DNA from: Pseudoflavonifractor intestinihominis
GTDB taxonomy: Bacteria; Bacillota; Clostridia; Oscillospirales; Oscillospiraceae
DNA: 64,000 nt
Reading direction: 5' to 3'
NCBI RefSeq assembly: GCF_040096055.1
Contig: NZ_JBBMFK010000001.1
Coordinates: forward strand, 186,001 to 250,000
The position numbers were made by a program, and so were the translations under genes. The notes beneath the pieces are model-generated. The model was given only the letters and a program-made list of their open reading frames with translations, was not told the origin of the DNA and searched no databases. Positions 33,540 through 41,494 of this stretch are shown piece by piece. The stretch's first letter is position 1. The number at the start of each line of letters is the position of its first letter.

Positions 33540-33865
33540 GATATGTTGGGAAAGAAGTGCCTTCAACCAGAGCGGCCGATGGGCATCTGATCGCGTACAG
33601 GGGTCAGTGATCCAAACCCGTTAGCAGCTATCCCCAAAATGGCATTGAGTGATTTTCAGATACTTACAGTCTGAAGAATTTACGACCAGAGTTCTTGTGG
33701 TCACGACTGAAAAGTGGATACATAAACATGATCAGCCCGCCGGCTCCGAAAGGAACCGGCGGGCTGATATTCTGCCTATCAAACGCTGAATTGGTGTAGA
33801 TTTGGTGTAAATCGGGGACACCAGCCACAGAAGATCCAGCGGTATCAAGGGTCAGCGGCTATTTT
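33540..33865. other. AT-rich gene-free stretch beside groEL, probable mobile-element end
   Basis: No coding region is supported. The composition is more AT-rich than the surroundings. It contains the hairpin/TATCAA cassette (33731-33804) and GTGTAGATTTG (33794-33804), the inverse of CAAATCTACAC at 5276-5286 near the integrase. Inference: right end of an integrated element abutting the groEL tail. Confidence 0.5.
33731..33804. repeat. Element-end cassette, copy 2 (hairpin plus TATCAA...GTGTAGATTTG)
   Basis: ATCAGCCCGCCGGCTCC (33731-33747), GAAA, GGAACCGGCGGGCTGAT (33752-33768), then TATCAAACGCTGAATTGGTG (from 33777). It is homologous to 11586-11660 in the same orientation. The stem has one mismatch and lacks a T tract, so it is at best a weak terminator for groEL. 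Confidence 0.5.
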
Positions 33866-35494
33866 TTAGTACATGCCGCCCATGTCGGGAGCAGCGGGAG
33901 CAGCGGGAGCGGCGGGCTGGGGCTTGTCGGCCACCAGGGACTCGGTGGTCAGCAGGGTGGCGGCGATGGAGGACGCGTTCTCCAGAGCGGAGCGGGTCAC
34001 CTTGGTGGGGTCCACGATACCGGCGGAGATCATGTCCACATAGGTCTCGTTGTAGGCGTCGAAGCCGTAGCCCACCTTGTCGGCCTTCTTCACGTTCTCC
34101 AGCACCACGGAGCCGTCGATGCCGGCGTTGGTGGCGATCTGGCGCATGGGCTCGGTCAGGGCCTTGGCAATGATGCGCACGCCGGTCTTCTCGTCACCCT
34201 CGGTCTCGGCGAGCAGCTTCTCCACGGCGGGCACGGCGTTGACATAGGCGGTGCCGCCGCCGGCCACGATGCCCTCTTCCACAGCGGCGCGGGTGGCGTT
34301 CAGGGCGTCCTCGATGCGGAGCTTCTTCTCCTTCATCTCCACCTCGGTGGCAGCGCCCACACGGATGATGGCCACGCCGCCGGCCATCTTGGCCAGACGC
34401 TCCTGGAGCTTCTCACGGTCATAGTCGGAAGTGGTGGTCTCGATCTGAGCGCGGATCTGGCCGACGCGGGCCTTGATGGCCTCGCTGTCGCCGGCGCCGT
34501 CCACGATGATGGTGTTCTCCTTGGAGACCTTCACCTGACGGGCACGGCCCAGCATATCCATGGTGGCCTCCTTCAGCTCCAGACCCACCTCGGAGGAGAT
34601 GACGGTGCCGCCGGTCAGGGTGGCGATATCCTGGAGCATCTCCTTGCGGCGATCGCCGAAGCCGGGGGCCTTGACGCACACCACGTTCAGGGTGCCGCGC
34701 AGCTTGTTGACGATGAGGGTGGACAGGGCCTCGCCCTCCACGTCCTCAGCGATGACCAGCAGCTTCTTGCCGGACTGGACGACCTGCTCCAGAATGGGCA
34801 GCAGCTCCTGGATGTTGGAGATCTTCTTATCGGTGATGAGGATGAGGGCGTCGTCCAGGACAGCCTCCATCTTCTCGGTGTCGGTGACCATATAGGGGGT
34901 GATGTAGCCCCGGTCGAACTGCATGCCCTCGACCACTTCGCTGTAGGTCTCGGCGGTCTTGGACTCCTCCACGGTGATGACGCCGTCGTTGGAGACCTTC
35001 TCCATGGCCTCGGCGATCAGCTTGCCGATGGTCTCGTCGCCGGAGGAGACAGCGCCCACGCGGGCGATGTCGGCGGTGCCGTTGACCTTCTGGCTGTTGG
35101 CCTTGATGGCGTCAATGGCGGCGGTGGTGGCCTTGGCAATGCCCTTCTTCATGACCATGGGGTTGGCGCCGGCGGCCAGGTTCTTCAGACCCTCGCGGAT
35201 GATGGCCTGAGCCAGCAGGGTGGCGGTGGTGGTGCCGTCGCCGGCCACGTCGTTGGTCTTGGTGGAGACCTCCTTCACCAGCTGGGCGCCCATGTTCTCA
35301 AAGGGGTCCTCCAGCTCGATCTCCTTGGCGATGGTCACGCCGTCGTTGGTGATCAGGGGAGCGCCGAACTTCTTGTCCAGCACCACGTTGCGGCCCTTGG
35401 GGCCCATGGTGATCTTCACGGTGTTGGCCAGCTGGTTCACGCCCCGCTCCAGAGCGTGACGGGCCTCTTCGCCGTAGCAGATAATCTTAGCCAT
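33866..35494 (-). CDS. groEL: Chaperonin GroEL (60 kDa)
   Basis: A 542-residue chaperonin that refolds proteins inside a double-ring cage with GroES. Typical sequences are present: MAKIICYGEEARHALERGVN at the start, the ATP-binding GDGTTTAT segment near 85-92, GAGDSEAIKARVG near 335 and the flexible Gly/Ala/Pro tail ending PDMGGMY. It lies 119 bases downstream of groES on the same strand and is heat-controlled through the shared CIRCE operator. The last four codons plus stop are duplicated at 5144-5159 near the integrase gene. No convincing intrinsic terminator directly follows groEL, which fits displacement of its native terminator. Confidence 0.98.
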   Translation of the reverse strand: MAKIICYGEEARHALERGVNQLANTVKITMGPKGRNVVLDKKFGAPLITNDGVTIAKEIELEDPFENMGAQLVKEVSTKTNDVAGDGTTTATLLAQAIIREGLKNLAAGANPMVMKKGIAKATTAAIDAIKANSQKVNGTADIARVGAVSSGDETIGKLIAEAMEKVSNDGVITVEESKTAETYSEVVEGMQFDRGYITPYMVTDTEKMEAVLDDALILITDKKISNIQELLPILEQVVQSGKKLLVIAEDVEGEALSTLIVNKLRGTLNVVCVKAPGFGDRRKEMLQDIATLTGGTVISSEVGLELKEATMDMLGRARQVKVSKENTIIVDGAGDSEAIKARVGQIRAQIETTTSDYDREKLQERLAKMAGGVAIIRVGAATEVEMKEKKLRIEDALNATRAAVEEGIVAGGGTAYVNAVPAVEKLLAETEGDEKTGVRIIAKALTEPMRQIATNAGIDGSVVLENVKKADKVGYGFDAYNETYVDMISAGIVDPTKVTRSALENASSIAATLLTTESLVADKPQPAAPAAPAAPDMGGMY

Positions 35495-35613
35495 AATGAA
35501 AAACCTCCAATTTGTGAGATAAGTTCAGGGTGAAATGCGTCCCATCACGGGGCTTGGCAGCCGGGACGCCGGAGTGACGCTTCACACGCCTCGCGGCGGC
35601 GCAGCGCTTCTTG

Positions 35614-35898
35614 TTACTCGACGGTGGCCAGGATGTCGCCCTGACGGACGATGGTGTACTCCTCGCCCTCAACCTTGACCTGGGTGCCGGAGTACTTGCT
35701 GGTGATGACCTTGTCGCCCACCTTCACGGTCATGACGACTTCCTTGCCGTCCACCATGCCGCCGGGGCCGACGGCGATGACCTCGGCCACTTCGGGCTTC
35801 TCCTTGGCGGAGCCGGTGAGGATGATGCCGCTCTTGGTGGTCTCCTCGGCCTCCACCATCTTGATGATCACGCGATCAGCCAGGGGTTTGAGATTCAT
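35614..35898 (-). CDS. groES: Co-chaperonin GroES (10 kDa)
   Basis: A 94-residue co-chaperonin that caps the GroEL ring. It starts MNLKPLADRVIIKMVEAEET, includes the mobile loop (KSGIILTGSAKEKPEV) and ends YTIVRQGDILATVE. AAGGAGG precedes the ATG at 35898; an upstream in-frame extension would run through the promoter and CIRCE and is rejected. First gene of the groES-groEL operon. Confidence 0.97.
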   Translation of the reverse strand: MNLKPLADRVIIKMVEAEETTKSGIILTGSAKEKPEVAEVIAVGPGGMVDGKEVVMTVKVGDKVITSKYSGTQVKVEGEEYTIVRQGDILATVE

Positions 35899-35951
35899 AG
35901 CTGGTTCCTCCTTGCATATATGAAGCATATATTTGTAAACTATCTCATGTC

Positions 35952-35978
35952 TTAGCACTCATTTTACCGGAGTGCTAA
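35952..35978 (-). promoter_or_regulatory. CIRCE operator (HrcA binding site)
   Basis: TTAGCACTC, nine bases, GAGTGCTAA: a perfect match to the CIRCE consensus, lying just after the predicted transcription start of groES. HrcA bound here represses groES-groEL until heat or misfolded protein titrates it. hrcA itself is not in this window. Confidence 0.97.
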
Positions 35979-35988
35979 CGCATCTATA

Positions 35989-36017
35989 ATAATAGCTTTG
36001 GAACGCAAAATGTGCAA
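35989..36017 (-). promoter_or_regulatory. Sigma-A promoter of groES-groEL
   Basis: On the minus strand TTGCAC (36012-36017), 17 bases, TATTAT (35989-35994). The predicted start falls next to CIRCE, the classical arrangement for HrcA repression. Confidence 0.8.
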
Positions 36018-36021
36018 GTAA

Positions 36022-36069
36022 AAAAACGCTGGATTTTCACCCGAATTTCAGGTAAAATCCAGCGTTTTT
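36022..36069. terminator. Bidirectional terminator between the lipid kinase and groES
   Basis: AAAAACGCTGGATTTT (36022-36037) and AAAATCCAGCGTTTTT (36054-36069): a perfect 16-bp stem with A/T runs at both ends. It insulates the groES promoter from upstream minus-strand transcription and lies only 4 bases from the -35 box. Confidence 0.85.
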
Positions 36070-36113
36070 AAAAATAGCTCACTCAAAATACTGAAAGCTC
36101 CGTTTTTCTCACT

Positions 36114-37079
36114 CTAACGGGATGCTGCAGAAAATGAGTGCTCGCAATTGTTAGCAGTCTGTAAACTTTCACGCCAAAATACGTCGGAGGGGTAAAAAAA
36201 GTTGATTTTCTTCCCGGACAGCCGGACCGTAAAGCTGCGGGAGCGCATGACCTCGCCGTCCACCACGGCCACCAGCTCCTCCGGGGAGGTGAAGGAGATC
36301 TCCTGACAGTGGAAGTCCCGGATGACCTGGGGACATTGGCGGTAGAGGCCCTTGGCGTACTTGCCCACCAGGCGGAAGAAGGTGAAGCGGCTCACCTTGG
36401 GCACCACCAGCATGTCCAGCACGCCGTCATCGGGCTGGGCGTCTCCCACGGGCATGAAGCCGCCGCCGTAGTACCGGCCGTTGCAGATGCAGATGATGGT
36501 GCTCAGGCCGTCCAGGGTCTGGCCGTCCACGCGGATCTGGGTGGGGCGGGTCAGGCCCTTGAACACATTGACCACCAGGGACAGGATGTAGGCCCCCACG
36601 CCGGACACCAGGGGCAGCGCCTTGTATTTATACACGTCGGCGGCCACCCGGGCGTCCACGCCGGCGCAGATGACCCCCAGACCCAGCTTGCCGTTGCAGT
36701 CCATCAGATCCAGGGCGGCCTGGGGCCCCTCCGCCAGGGCGGCCAGGTCGGAGAAACGGGCCCGGTAGTCCTTCCCAAAGATCTTCAGAAAATCGTTGCC
36801 TGTGCCCTTGGGCACGTTGGTGACGGCGGCGTTGTCATATCCGGCGGCGCCGTTGACCACCTCGTTGAGGGTGCCGTCTCCGCCGCAGGCATAGATGCGC
36901 ACCGGCGCTCCCGTCTGGGCGGCGGCCCGGGCCAGGGTCTCCCCGGTGCCTGCGCCGCTGGTAAAGGCGATCTCGTAGTCCAGCCCCTTGCCGCCGAGAA
37001 TCTCTCTGATCTGGGCGGTGAGGGCGTCGGTGCTGCCGTGTTTTCCGGCAGCGGGGTTGATGATGAACAGGTGCTTCAA
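36114..37079 (-). CDS. Diacylglycerol/lipid kinase family protein
   Basis: A 321-residue DAGK-type lipid kinase (DgkB/YegS family) that phosphorylates diacylglycerol or a related lipid at the inner membrane face. Motifs: the N-terminal INPAAGKHGS loop, the catalytic GGDGTLNEVVNG near 65-76, PKGTGNDF near 90 and CNGRYYGGGF near 200. Length and order match the family. It lies between the WG/SLH gene upstream (15-base gap) and a strong terminator downstream. Confidence 0.93.
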   Translation of the reverse strand: MKHLFIINPAAGKHGSTDALTAQIREILGGKGLDYEIAFTSGAGTGETLARAAAQTGAPVRIYACGGDGTLNEVVNGAAGYDNAAVTNVPKGTGNDFLKIFGKDYRARFSDLAALAEGPQAALDLMDCNGKLGLGVICAGVDARVAADVYKYKALPLVSGVGAYILSLVVNVFKGLTRPTQIRVDGQTLDGLSTIICICNGRYYGGGFMPVGDAQPDDGVLDMLVVPKVSRFTFFRLVGKYAKGLYRQCPQVIRDFHCQEISFTSPEELVAVVDGEVMRSRSFTVRLSGKKINFFYPSDVFWRESLQTANNCEHSFSAASR

Positions 37080-37094
37080 AGCACGCTCAGCTCC

Positions 37095-38279
37095 TTATGA
37101 AAAAGTAGAGGAGACAAGCTGGACCCCGGCGGCACGGTAGTAGGCGGGGGAGTCGTTGGCGGGCCAGAGGAGGATGCGCTGCTCCGGCCGGGCGATGCGG
37201 GCCACCATGGCGGCCACCTCGCTGCGGGTGATGACAGCCTCAGGCCGGAAGGTCAGTTGCTTGTCGCTGCCGCTGACAATGCCCTTGGCGTACAGGGCGT
37301 AGATGGAGCTGGCGGCAAAGTCGCCGCCGGCCACGTCGGGGATGGAGGAGGCCACCCGGCCGGCGTCGTTGACGTCGTCCGCCTCCCGGACGGGGGCGGT
37401 GGCGGCCAGTACCAGGGCCAGCTCGGCCCGGGTGATGGGCCGGGTGTAGCTGCTGAAGGTGGTGTCGGTGATGATGCCGTTGGTCAGGCAGTAGTTCACC
37501 GCGTTGGTGTACCAGGGGTCGCCGCCGCTGGAGAAGGTCCTGCCGGCGTAGGTGCTGTCCAGCACGGCGGCCATCTTCAGGGCCTCGCCCACGGTGAGGG
37601 TGCTGTAGGGCTGGAAGGTGCCGTCCCCCGGGCCCTCCATCAGGCCCAGGTTATAGGCCAGGTCCACCCACAGGTCGAACCAGTCCTTGCCGGACACGTC
37701 GGAGAAGGCGGCGATGCGGCCGGAGCGGAGGGAGAAGGATGCAAAGGGCACCCCCAGGTTGGAGAGCGCCTGGGGCAGGGAGGAGAGGCTGATTCGGGCG
37801 CTGTCCCGGTCGGCCCAGCGGATCACGATCTCCTTGCCCTTTGTCCCCTGCTCCACGGTGATGGAGCTGGCGCCGGTATACAGCTGGTGGGAGGCACCCT
37901 TCTCTCCGGGTACAGGCACCACGGACAGCAGCTCCCACACGCCCTCCCGCCGGGCGATGTACACCCCGCAGTCCACCGGGGTCAGGCTGTCGTACAGAGG
38001 CTCCAGCAGCCACAGCCCGTCCTGCCGCAGCAGGCCGTACTTGCCGTCCTCCTTCACCCGGGCCACGCCCAGGGAGAAGTCGGAGGCCTCCTCAAACCGG
38101 AGGGGAATGGATACGATACCCGAGGCGTTGACGTAGCCCCACGTGGAGCCGTCGGTGGCGGTGGCCATGCCCTCGGTGTAGGTGCCTTTGATCTCCAGCG
38201 CCAGGGCGGCGGGGGCGGCCAGGGAGAGGGCAAGCGCCAGGGACAGGAGGAGAGACAGCTTGCGGACGGTTCGTTTCAT
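37095..38279 (-). CDS. Secreted WG-repeat / SLH surface protein
   Basis: A 394-residue exported protein. Signal peptide MKRTVRKLSLLLSLALALSL with AAPAALA near the cleavage site. Residues about 30-110 contain WG-type repeats (WGYVNASGIVSIPLRFEEAS, then YGLLRQDGLWLLEPLYDSL). Residues about 195-380 hold three SLH repeats (WFDLWVDLAYNLGLMEGPGD, WYTNAVNYCLTNGII, AASSIYALYAKGIVSG) that attach it to secondary wall polymers. AAAGGAG precedes the ATG at 38279. No catalytic motif is seen; the role is probably structural or ligand binding. Confidence 0.85.
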   Translation of the reverse strand: MKRTVRKLSLLLSLALALSLAAPAALALEIKGTYTEGMATATDGSTWGYVNASGIVSIPLRFEEASDFSLGVARVKEDGKYGLLRQDGLWLLEPLYDSLTPVDCGVYIARREGVWELLSVVPVPGEKGASHQLYTGASSITVEQGTKGKEIVIRWADRDSARISLSSLPQALSNLGVPFASFSLRSGRIAAFSDVSGKDWFDLWVDLAYNLGLMEGPGDGTFQPYSTLTVGEALKMAAVLDSTYAGRTFSSGGDPWYTNAVNYCLTNGIITDTTFSSYTRPITRAELALVLAATAPVREADDVNDAGRVASSIPDVAGGDFAASSIYALYAKGIVSGSDKQLTFRPEAVITRSEVAAMVARIARPEQRILLWPANDSPAYYRAAGVQLVSSTFS

Positions 38280-38323
38280 TTCAGACTCCTTTTTGTGACA
38301 GCCTCCCGGTGTGGGGGGCTGGC

Positions 38324-39445
38324 TTACCGCTTGTTGTACTGGAACAGGTCGCACTTGATCATGCCGTTGTACAGCTTGCGCTTTTTGTCGGCGGTGCGGC
38401 CGAAGGTGCGCTCGAACTCGGTGTGGGAGGACAGGACGGACACCCGCCACCCGGCAGGCAGCCCCCGCACCGCCTGGCCAAAGGCCTCATACAGGCCCTC
38501 AGCCTCCCGCTTCTCCATGATGCGCTCGCCGTAGGGGGGATTGGTGACCACCCGGCCGTAGGGCTCGCTGCGGTGGAAGCGGGTGGCGTCGGCCACGTCG
38601 AAGCGGACCAGGTCGTCCACTCCGGCCTTCTCCGCGTTGGAGCGGGCGATCTCCACCGCCTTGGGGTCGATGTCGCCGCCCCAGATGTCGTATTGGCCGT
38701 CAAACTCCCTGTCCATGGCCTCGCTGGCGGCGTCCATCCAGGCCTGTGAGGACAGCCAGGGCCACTTCTGAGCGGAGAAGGACCGGTCCAGGCCGGGAGC
38801 CCGGTTCCTGGCAATGAGGGCGGCCTCGATGGCGATGGTGCCCGAGCCGCAGAAGGGGTCGCAGAAGGGGTCCCTGCCCCGGTACTGGGACAGCATCACC
38901 ATGGCGGCGGCCAGGGTCTCCCGCAGGGGAGCCACCACGCCCACCGCACGGTAGCCCCGCTTGTGGAGCCCGGCGCCGCTGGTGTCCAGCATGATGGTGG
39001 CGGTGTCCTTCATGATGGAGAACTGGATCTGGAACAGGGGGCCGTTCTCCGGCAGGGTCTCCAGCCCATAGGCCTTGCCCAGCCGGGCGGCGGCCGCCTT
39101 CTTCACAATGGACTGGCAGGCGGGCACCGAGTGGAGGGCGGAGTTGAGGCTGTGGCCCTTCACGGGAAAGGCGGCGGTACGGGGGAGGTACTCCTCCCAG
39201 GGGATGGCCCGCACGCCCTCGAATAGGGCGTCAAAGTCGGGGGCGGGGAAGGAACCCAGCACCAGCAGCACCCGCTCACCGGTGCGCAGGTTCAGGTTGA
39301 GGCGGGGAATGTCCCCAGGCCGGCCGGTACACAGCACATGGCCGTTTTCCGCCCGCACGTCGGCCAGAGACAGACGGCGCAGCTCGTCCGCGGCCAGGCC
39401 CTCCAGCCCGAACAGGGTGGGAACAAAAAATTTCAGCTGGTCCAT
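38324..39445 (-). CDS. THUMP-domain class I rRNA methyltransferase (RlmL/YpsC type)
   Basis: A 373-residue 23S rRNA guanine-N2 methyltransferase. The N-terminal ferredoxin-like and THUMP region (about 1-155) binds RNA. The C-terminal Rossmann domain (about 160-373) has the SAM-binding DPFCGSGTIAIEAAL motif and the catalytic TNPPYGERI. Homologous to the RlmL half of E. coli RlmKL. It lies 44 bases upstream of the WG/SLH gene on the same strand. Confidence 0.92.
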   Translation of the reverse strand: MDQLKFFVPTLFGLEGLAADELRRLSLADVRAENGHVLCTGRPGDIPRLNLNLRTGERVLLVLGSFPAPDFDALFEGVRAIPWEEYLPRTAAFPVKGHSLNSALHSVPACQSIVKKAAAARLGKAYGLETLPENGPLFQIQFSIMKDTATIMLDTSGAGLHKRGYRAVGVVAPLRETLAAAMVMLSQYRGRDPFCDPFCGSGTIAIEAALIARNRAPGLDRSFSAQKWPWLSSQAWMDAASEAMDREFDGQYDIWGGDIDPKAVEIARSNAEKAGVDDLVRFDVADATRFHRSEPYGRVVTNPPYGERIMEKREAEGLYEAFGQAVRGLPAGWRVSVLSSHTEFERTFGRTADKKRKLYNGMIKCDLFQYNKR

Positions 39446-39614
39446 AGAAACCTCCGTAGGCCCGGTTGGGGGCCCCTGTGTGAATCAGGGCCTGGAGAGC
39501 GGCAGCGCCGCCCGGCAGGCCATACAAAATTAGTATAGCTTAAATTGTAGGGGATGGCAAACCATTTTGCTGCCGGAGAGAAACTTTTCGGACCATGGGG
39601 GCAAAATGCGCCTC

Positions 39615-39643
39615 TTGCATTTTGCGCGGGGCTGTGATATCAT
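39615..39643 (+). promoter_or_regulatory. Promoter of the CNNM gene leader
   Basis: TTGCAT (39615-39620), 17 bases, TATCAT (39638-39643). It predicts a start near 39650 and a leader of about 180 bases containing a short reading frame and a terminator hairpin. Bases 39446-39614 hold nothing that I can support. Confidence 0.65.
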
Positions 39644-39670
39644 CTGTACCAATAAGCAGGAAAGGACCCG

Positions 39671-39724
39671 GTGAGCACTCGTGGACGAACCTCCCTTACC
39701 CAACTGCATAGCTGCATGTGTTGA
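39671..39724 (+). CDS. Possible 17-residue leader peptide
   Basis: GTG-initiated frame encoding MSTRGRTSLTQLHSCMC, with GGAAAGGA just upstream and a stop codon whose last base is the first base of the following terminator stem. It contains His, Cys, Met and Cys in its last five codons. Position between promoter and terminator is that of an attenuator leader peptide; translation is not proven. Confidence 0.45.
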   Translation: MSTRGRTSLTQLHSCMC

Positions 39725-39763
39725 GGACAGCGTTATCCCTCTGGGATAGGGCTGTCCTTTTGC
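39724..39763 (+). terminator. Attenuator-type terminator before the CNNM gene
   Basis: AGGACAGC (39724-39731) pairs with GCTGTCCT (39751-39758) and TATCCC (39734-39739) with GGGATA (39743-39748), followed by TTTTG. It lies between the predicted promoter and the gene, so it must be bypassed for expression. Confidence 0.75.
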
Positions 39764-39833
39764 GCGCAGAAACGGGAAAACGCCGGGGCAACCCCCTGCA
39801 AATACATAGTACTTAGGAGTGATCAGTTCCATT

Positions 39834-41132
39834 ATGGACAGTGCCAGTATTATCATGATAGTCGTTCTCATCTTTCTGGTGGCCATGTCGTCCTACTTCT
39901 CGGCCACGGAGACCGCCTACTCCTCCCTCAACCGGGTGCGGCTGAAGAGCCGTGCCGACGCCGGAGACCGCCGGGCCGCCCTGGCCCTGGACCTGGAGGA
40001 GGACTTTGACCGCCTGCTCTCCACTCTCCTGATAGGCAACAACATTGTCAATATCACCGCCACCACCATCGGCACCGTGCTCTTCACCGACCTGCTGGGC
40101 ACCTACGGCCCCACAGTGTCCACCGTGGTGCTGACGGTGGTCATCCTGATTTTTGGCGAGATCTCCCCCAAGAGCCTGGCCAAGGAGTCCCCCGAGGCCT
40201 TTGCCATGTTCGCCGCGCCCCTGCTGAAGTTCTTCCTCACCGTGCTGCGGCCCCTGAACTTCCTCTTCACCCAGTGGAAGAAGCTGCTCACCCTCATCTT
40301 CCACAAGAAGGAGGACGAGGGCATCACCGAGGAGGAGCTCATCACCATGGTGGACCAGGCCGAGGATGAGGGCGGCCTGGACCAGCACGAGAGCGAGCTG
40401 ATCCGCTCCGCCATTGAGTTCGGCGACATGGAGGTGGAGGAGATCCTCACCCCCCGGGTGGACATCGTGGCGGTGGAGGACACGGCCACCATGGACGAGG
40501 TGGCCAAGGTGTTCGCCGAGAGCGGCTTCTCCCGCCTGCCCGTGTACCACGAGGACATCGACGACATCGTGGGCATCATCCACGAGAAGGACTTCCACGC
40601 CGCCCGGTACCACGGCATCAGCGACCTGGCCTCCTTTATGGGCACCGTGCTCTACACCACCGGCAACACCAAGATCTCCCAGATGCTCCGCATTCTCCAG
40701 CGGGAGAAGGCCCACATGGTCATCGTGGTGGACGAGTACGGCGGCACCGAGGGCCTGGTGACCATGGAGGACATTGTGGAGGAGCTGGTGGGCGAGATCT
40801 GGGACGAGCACGACGAGGTCATCGAGCAGTTCCAGAAGCAGCCCGACGGCAGCTACCTCATCTCCTGTTCCGCCGACCTGACCGACCTGTACGACCTGTT
40901 CTCCATCAAGGGCAGCTGCGACGCCAACACGGTGTCCGGCTGGGTCATGGAGCAGATCGGCCGCATCCCCGAGGAGGGGGACCGGTTCCAGGCCGACGGC
41001 CTGGACGTGACCGTCACCAAGGTGGACCACCGCCGTGTCATGGAGATCAAAGTGGTGGTGCTGCCCGAGGAGACCGAAGAGGAGAAAAAGGACAAGAAGG
41101 ACAGAGAAAAAGACAAGGATAAGGAGGGCTGA
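39834..41132 (+). CDS. CNNM/CorC-type hemolysin-family membrane protein
   Basis: A 432-residue protein of the CNNM family (YhdP/YtfL-like), implicated in Mg2+ or Co2+ transport. The N-terminal membrane domain (about 1-190) begins with IIMIVVLIFLVAMSSYFSAT, containing the conserved ETAYSSLN. A CBS pair (about 205-335) has LTPRVDIVAVEDTATMDE and KAHMVIVVDEYGGTEGLVTM. A CorC/HlyC C-terminal domain (about 345-420) follows, and the end is a charged KKDKKDREKDKDKEG tail. The ATG at 39834 is used although AGGAG is 14 bases upstream. The leader carries a terminator and possible leader peptide, suggesting attenuation. Confidence 0.9.
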   Translation: MDSASIIMIVVLIFLVAMSSYFSATETAYSSLNRVRLKSRADAGDRRAALALDLEEDFDRLLSTLLIGNNIVNITATTIGTVLFTDLLGTYGPTVSTVVLTVVILIFGEISPKSLAKESPEAFAMFAAPLLKFFLTVLRPLNFLFTQWKKLLTLIFHKKEDEGITEEELITMVDQAEDEGGLDQHESELIRSAIEFGDMEVEEILTPRVDIVAVEDTATMDEVAKVFAESGFSRLPVYHEDIDDIVGIIHEKDFHAARYHGISDLASFMGTVLYTTGNTKISQMLRILQREKAHMVIVVDEYGGTEGLVTMEDIVEELVGEIWDEHDEVIEQFQKQPDGSYLISCSADLTDLYDLFSIKGSCDANTVSGWVMEQIGRIPEEGDRFQADGLDVTVTKVDHRRVMEIKVVVLPEETEEEKKDKKDREKDKDKEG

Positions 41133-41152
41133 CAAGCCTTTCCGCCCTGATT

Positions 41153-41192
41153 TTCCGCCGGAGGGCCCTGGGTCCCTCCGGCGGAACTTTTC
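41153..41192 (+). terminator. Terminator after the CNNM gene
   Basis: TTCCGCCGGAGGG (41153-41165), loop CCCTGGGT, CCCTCCGGCGGAA (41174-41186), then CTTTTCC. A perfect 13-bp stem. Confidence 0.8.
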
Positions 41193-41220
41193 CGGAATAG
41201 AGAAAATTTGGTCATCTGTC

Positions 41221-41249
41221 TTGTCAGCGCCGGACGGTTGTGCTATACT
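41221..41249 (+). promoter_or_regulatory. Promoter of the FMN-riboswitch operon
   Basis: TTGTCA (41221-41226), 17 bases, TATACT (41244-41249), some 20 bases before the riboswitch. Confidence 0.8.
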
Positions 41250-41267
41250 GTCCCCGACAAGTCAATA

Positions 41268-41380
41268 AATTCTTCGGGGCAGGGTGCAATTCCCTACCGG
41301 CGGTATAGTCCGCGACCCGCGCAAGCGGCTGATTTGGTGGAATTCCAAAACCGACAGTATAGTCTGGATGAGAGAAGAAA
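41268..41380 (+). ncRNA. FMN riboswitch (RFN element)
   Basis: The conserved RFN blocks are all present in order: TCTTCGGGGCAGGGTG, AATTCCCTACCGGCGGT, AGTCCGCGACCCGC, CTGATTTGGTGGAATTCC, AACCGACAGTATAGTCTGG and ATGAGAGAAGA, with the outer stem closing TCTTC against GAAGA. High FMN should favour the following terminator and switch the operon off. Confidence 0.96.
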
Positions 41381-41393
41381 TGGAGAGAAACAG

Positions 41394-41432
41394 AGACTCG
41401 GTGCCCCACGGTTGTGCACGGAGTCTTTTTTT
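41394..41432 (+). terminator. Riboswitch-controlled terminator
   Basis: AGACTCGGTGC (from 41394) and GTGCACGGAGTCT (to 41426) form a hairpin followed by a run of T (41425-41432), 60 bases before ribU. Confidence 0.8.
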
Positions 41433-41494
41433 GTCCCCAGGTTTCGGAGGGTTTACCGAGCTTGTAAATTTGGCTCTGAAAAGGGGACATTGCA

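Noticed and set aside
39650..39833. NiCo, Mg2+ (M-box) or Mn2+ riboswitch before the CNNM gene
   Set aside because: None of the conserved cores of these classes could be recognised; a leader peptide plus terminator explains the sequence better.
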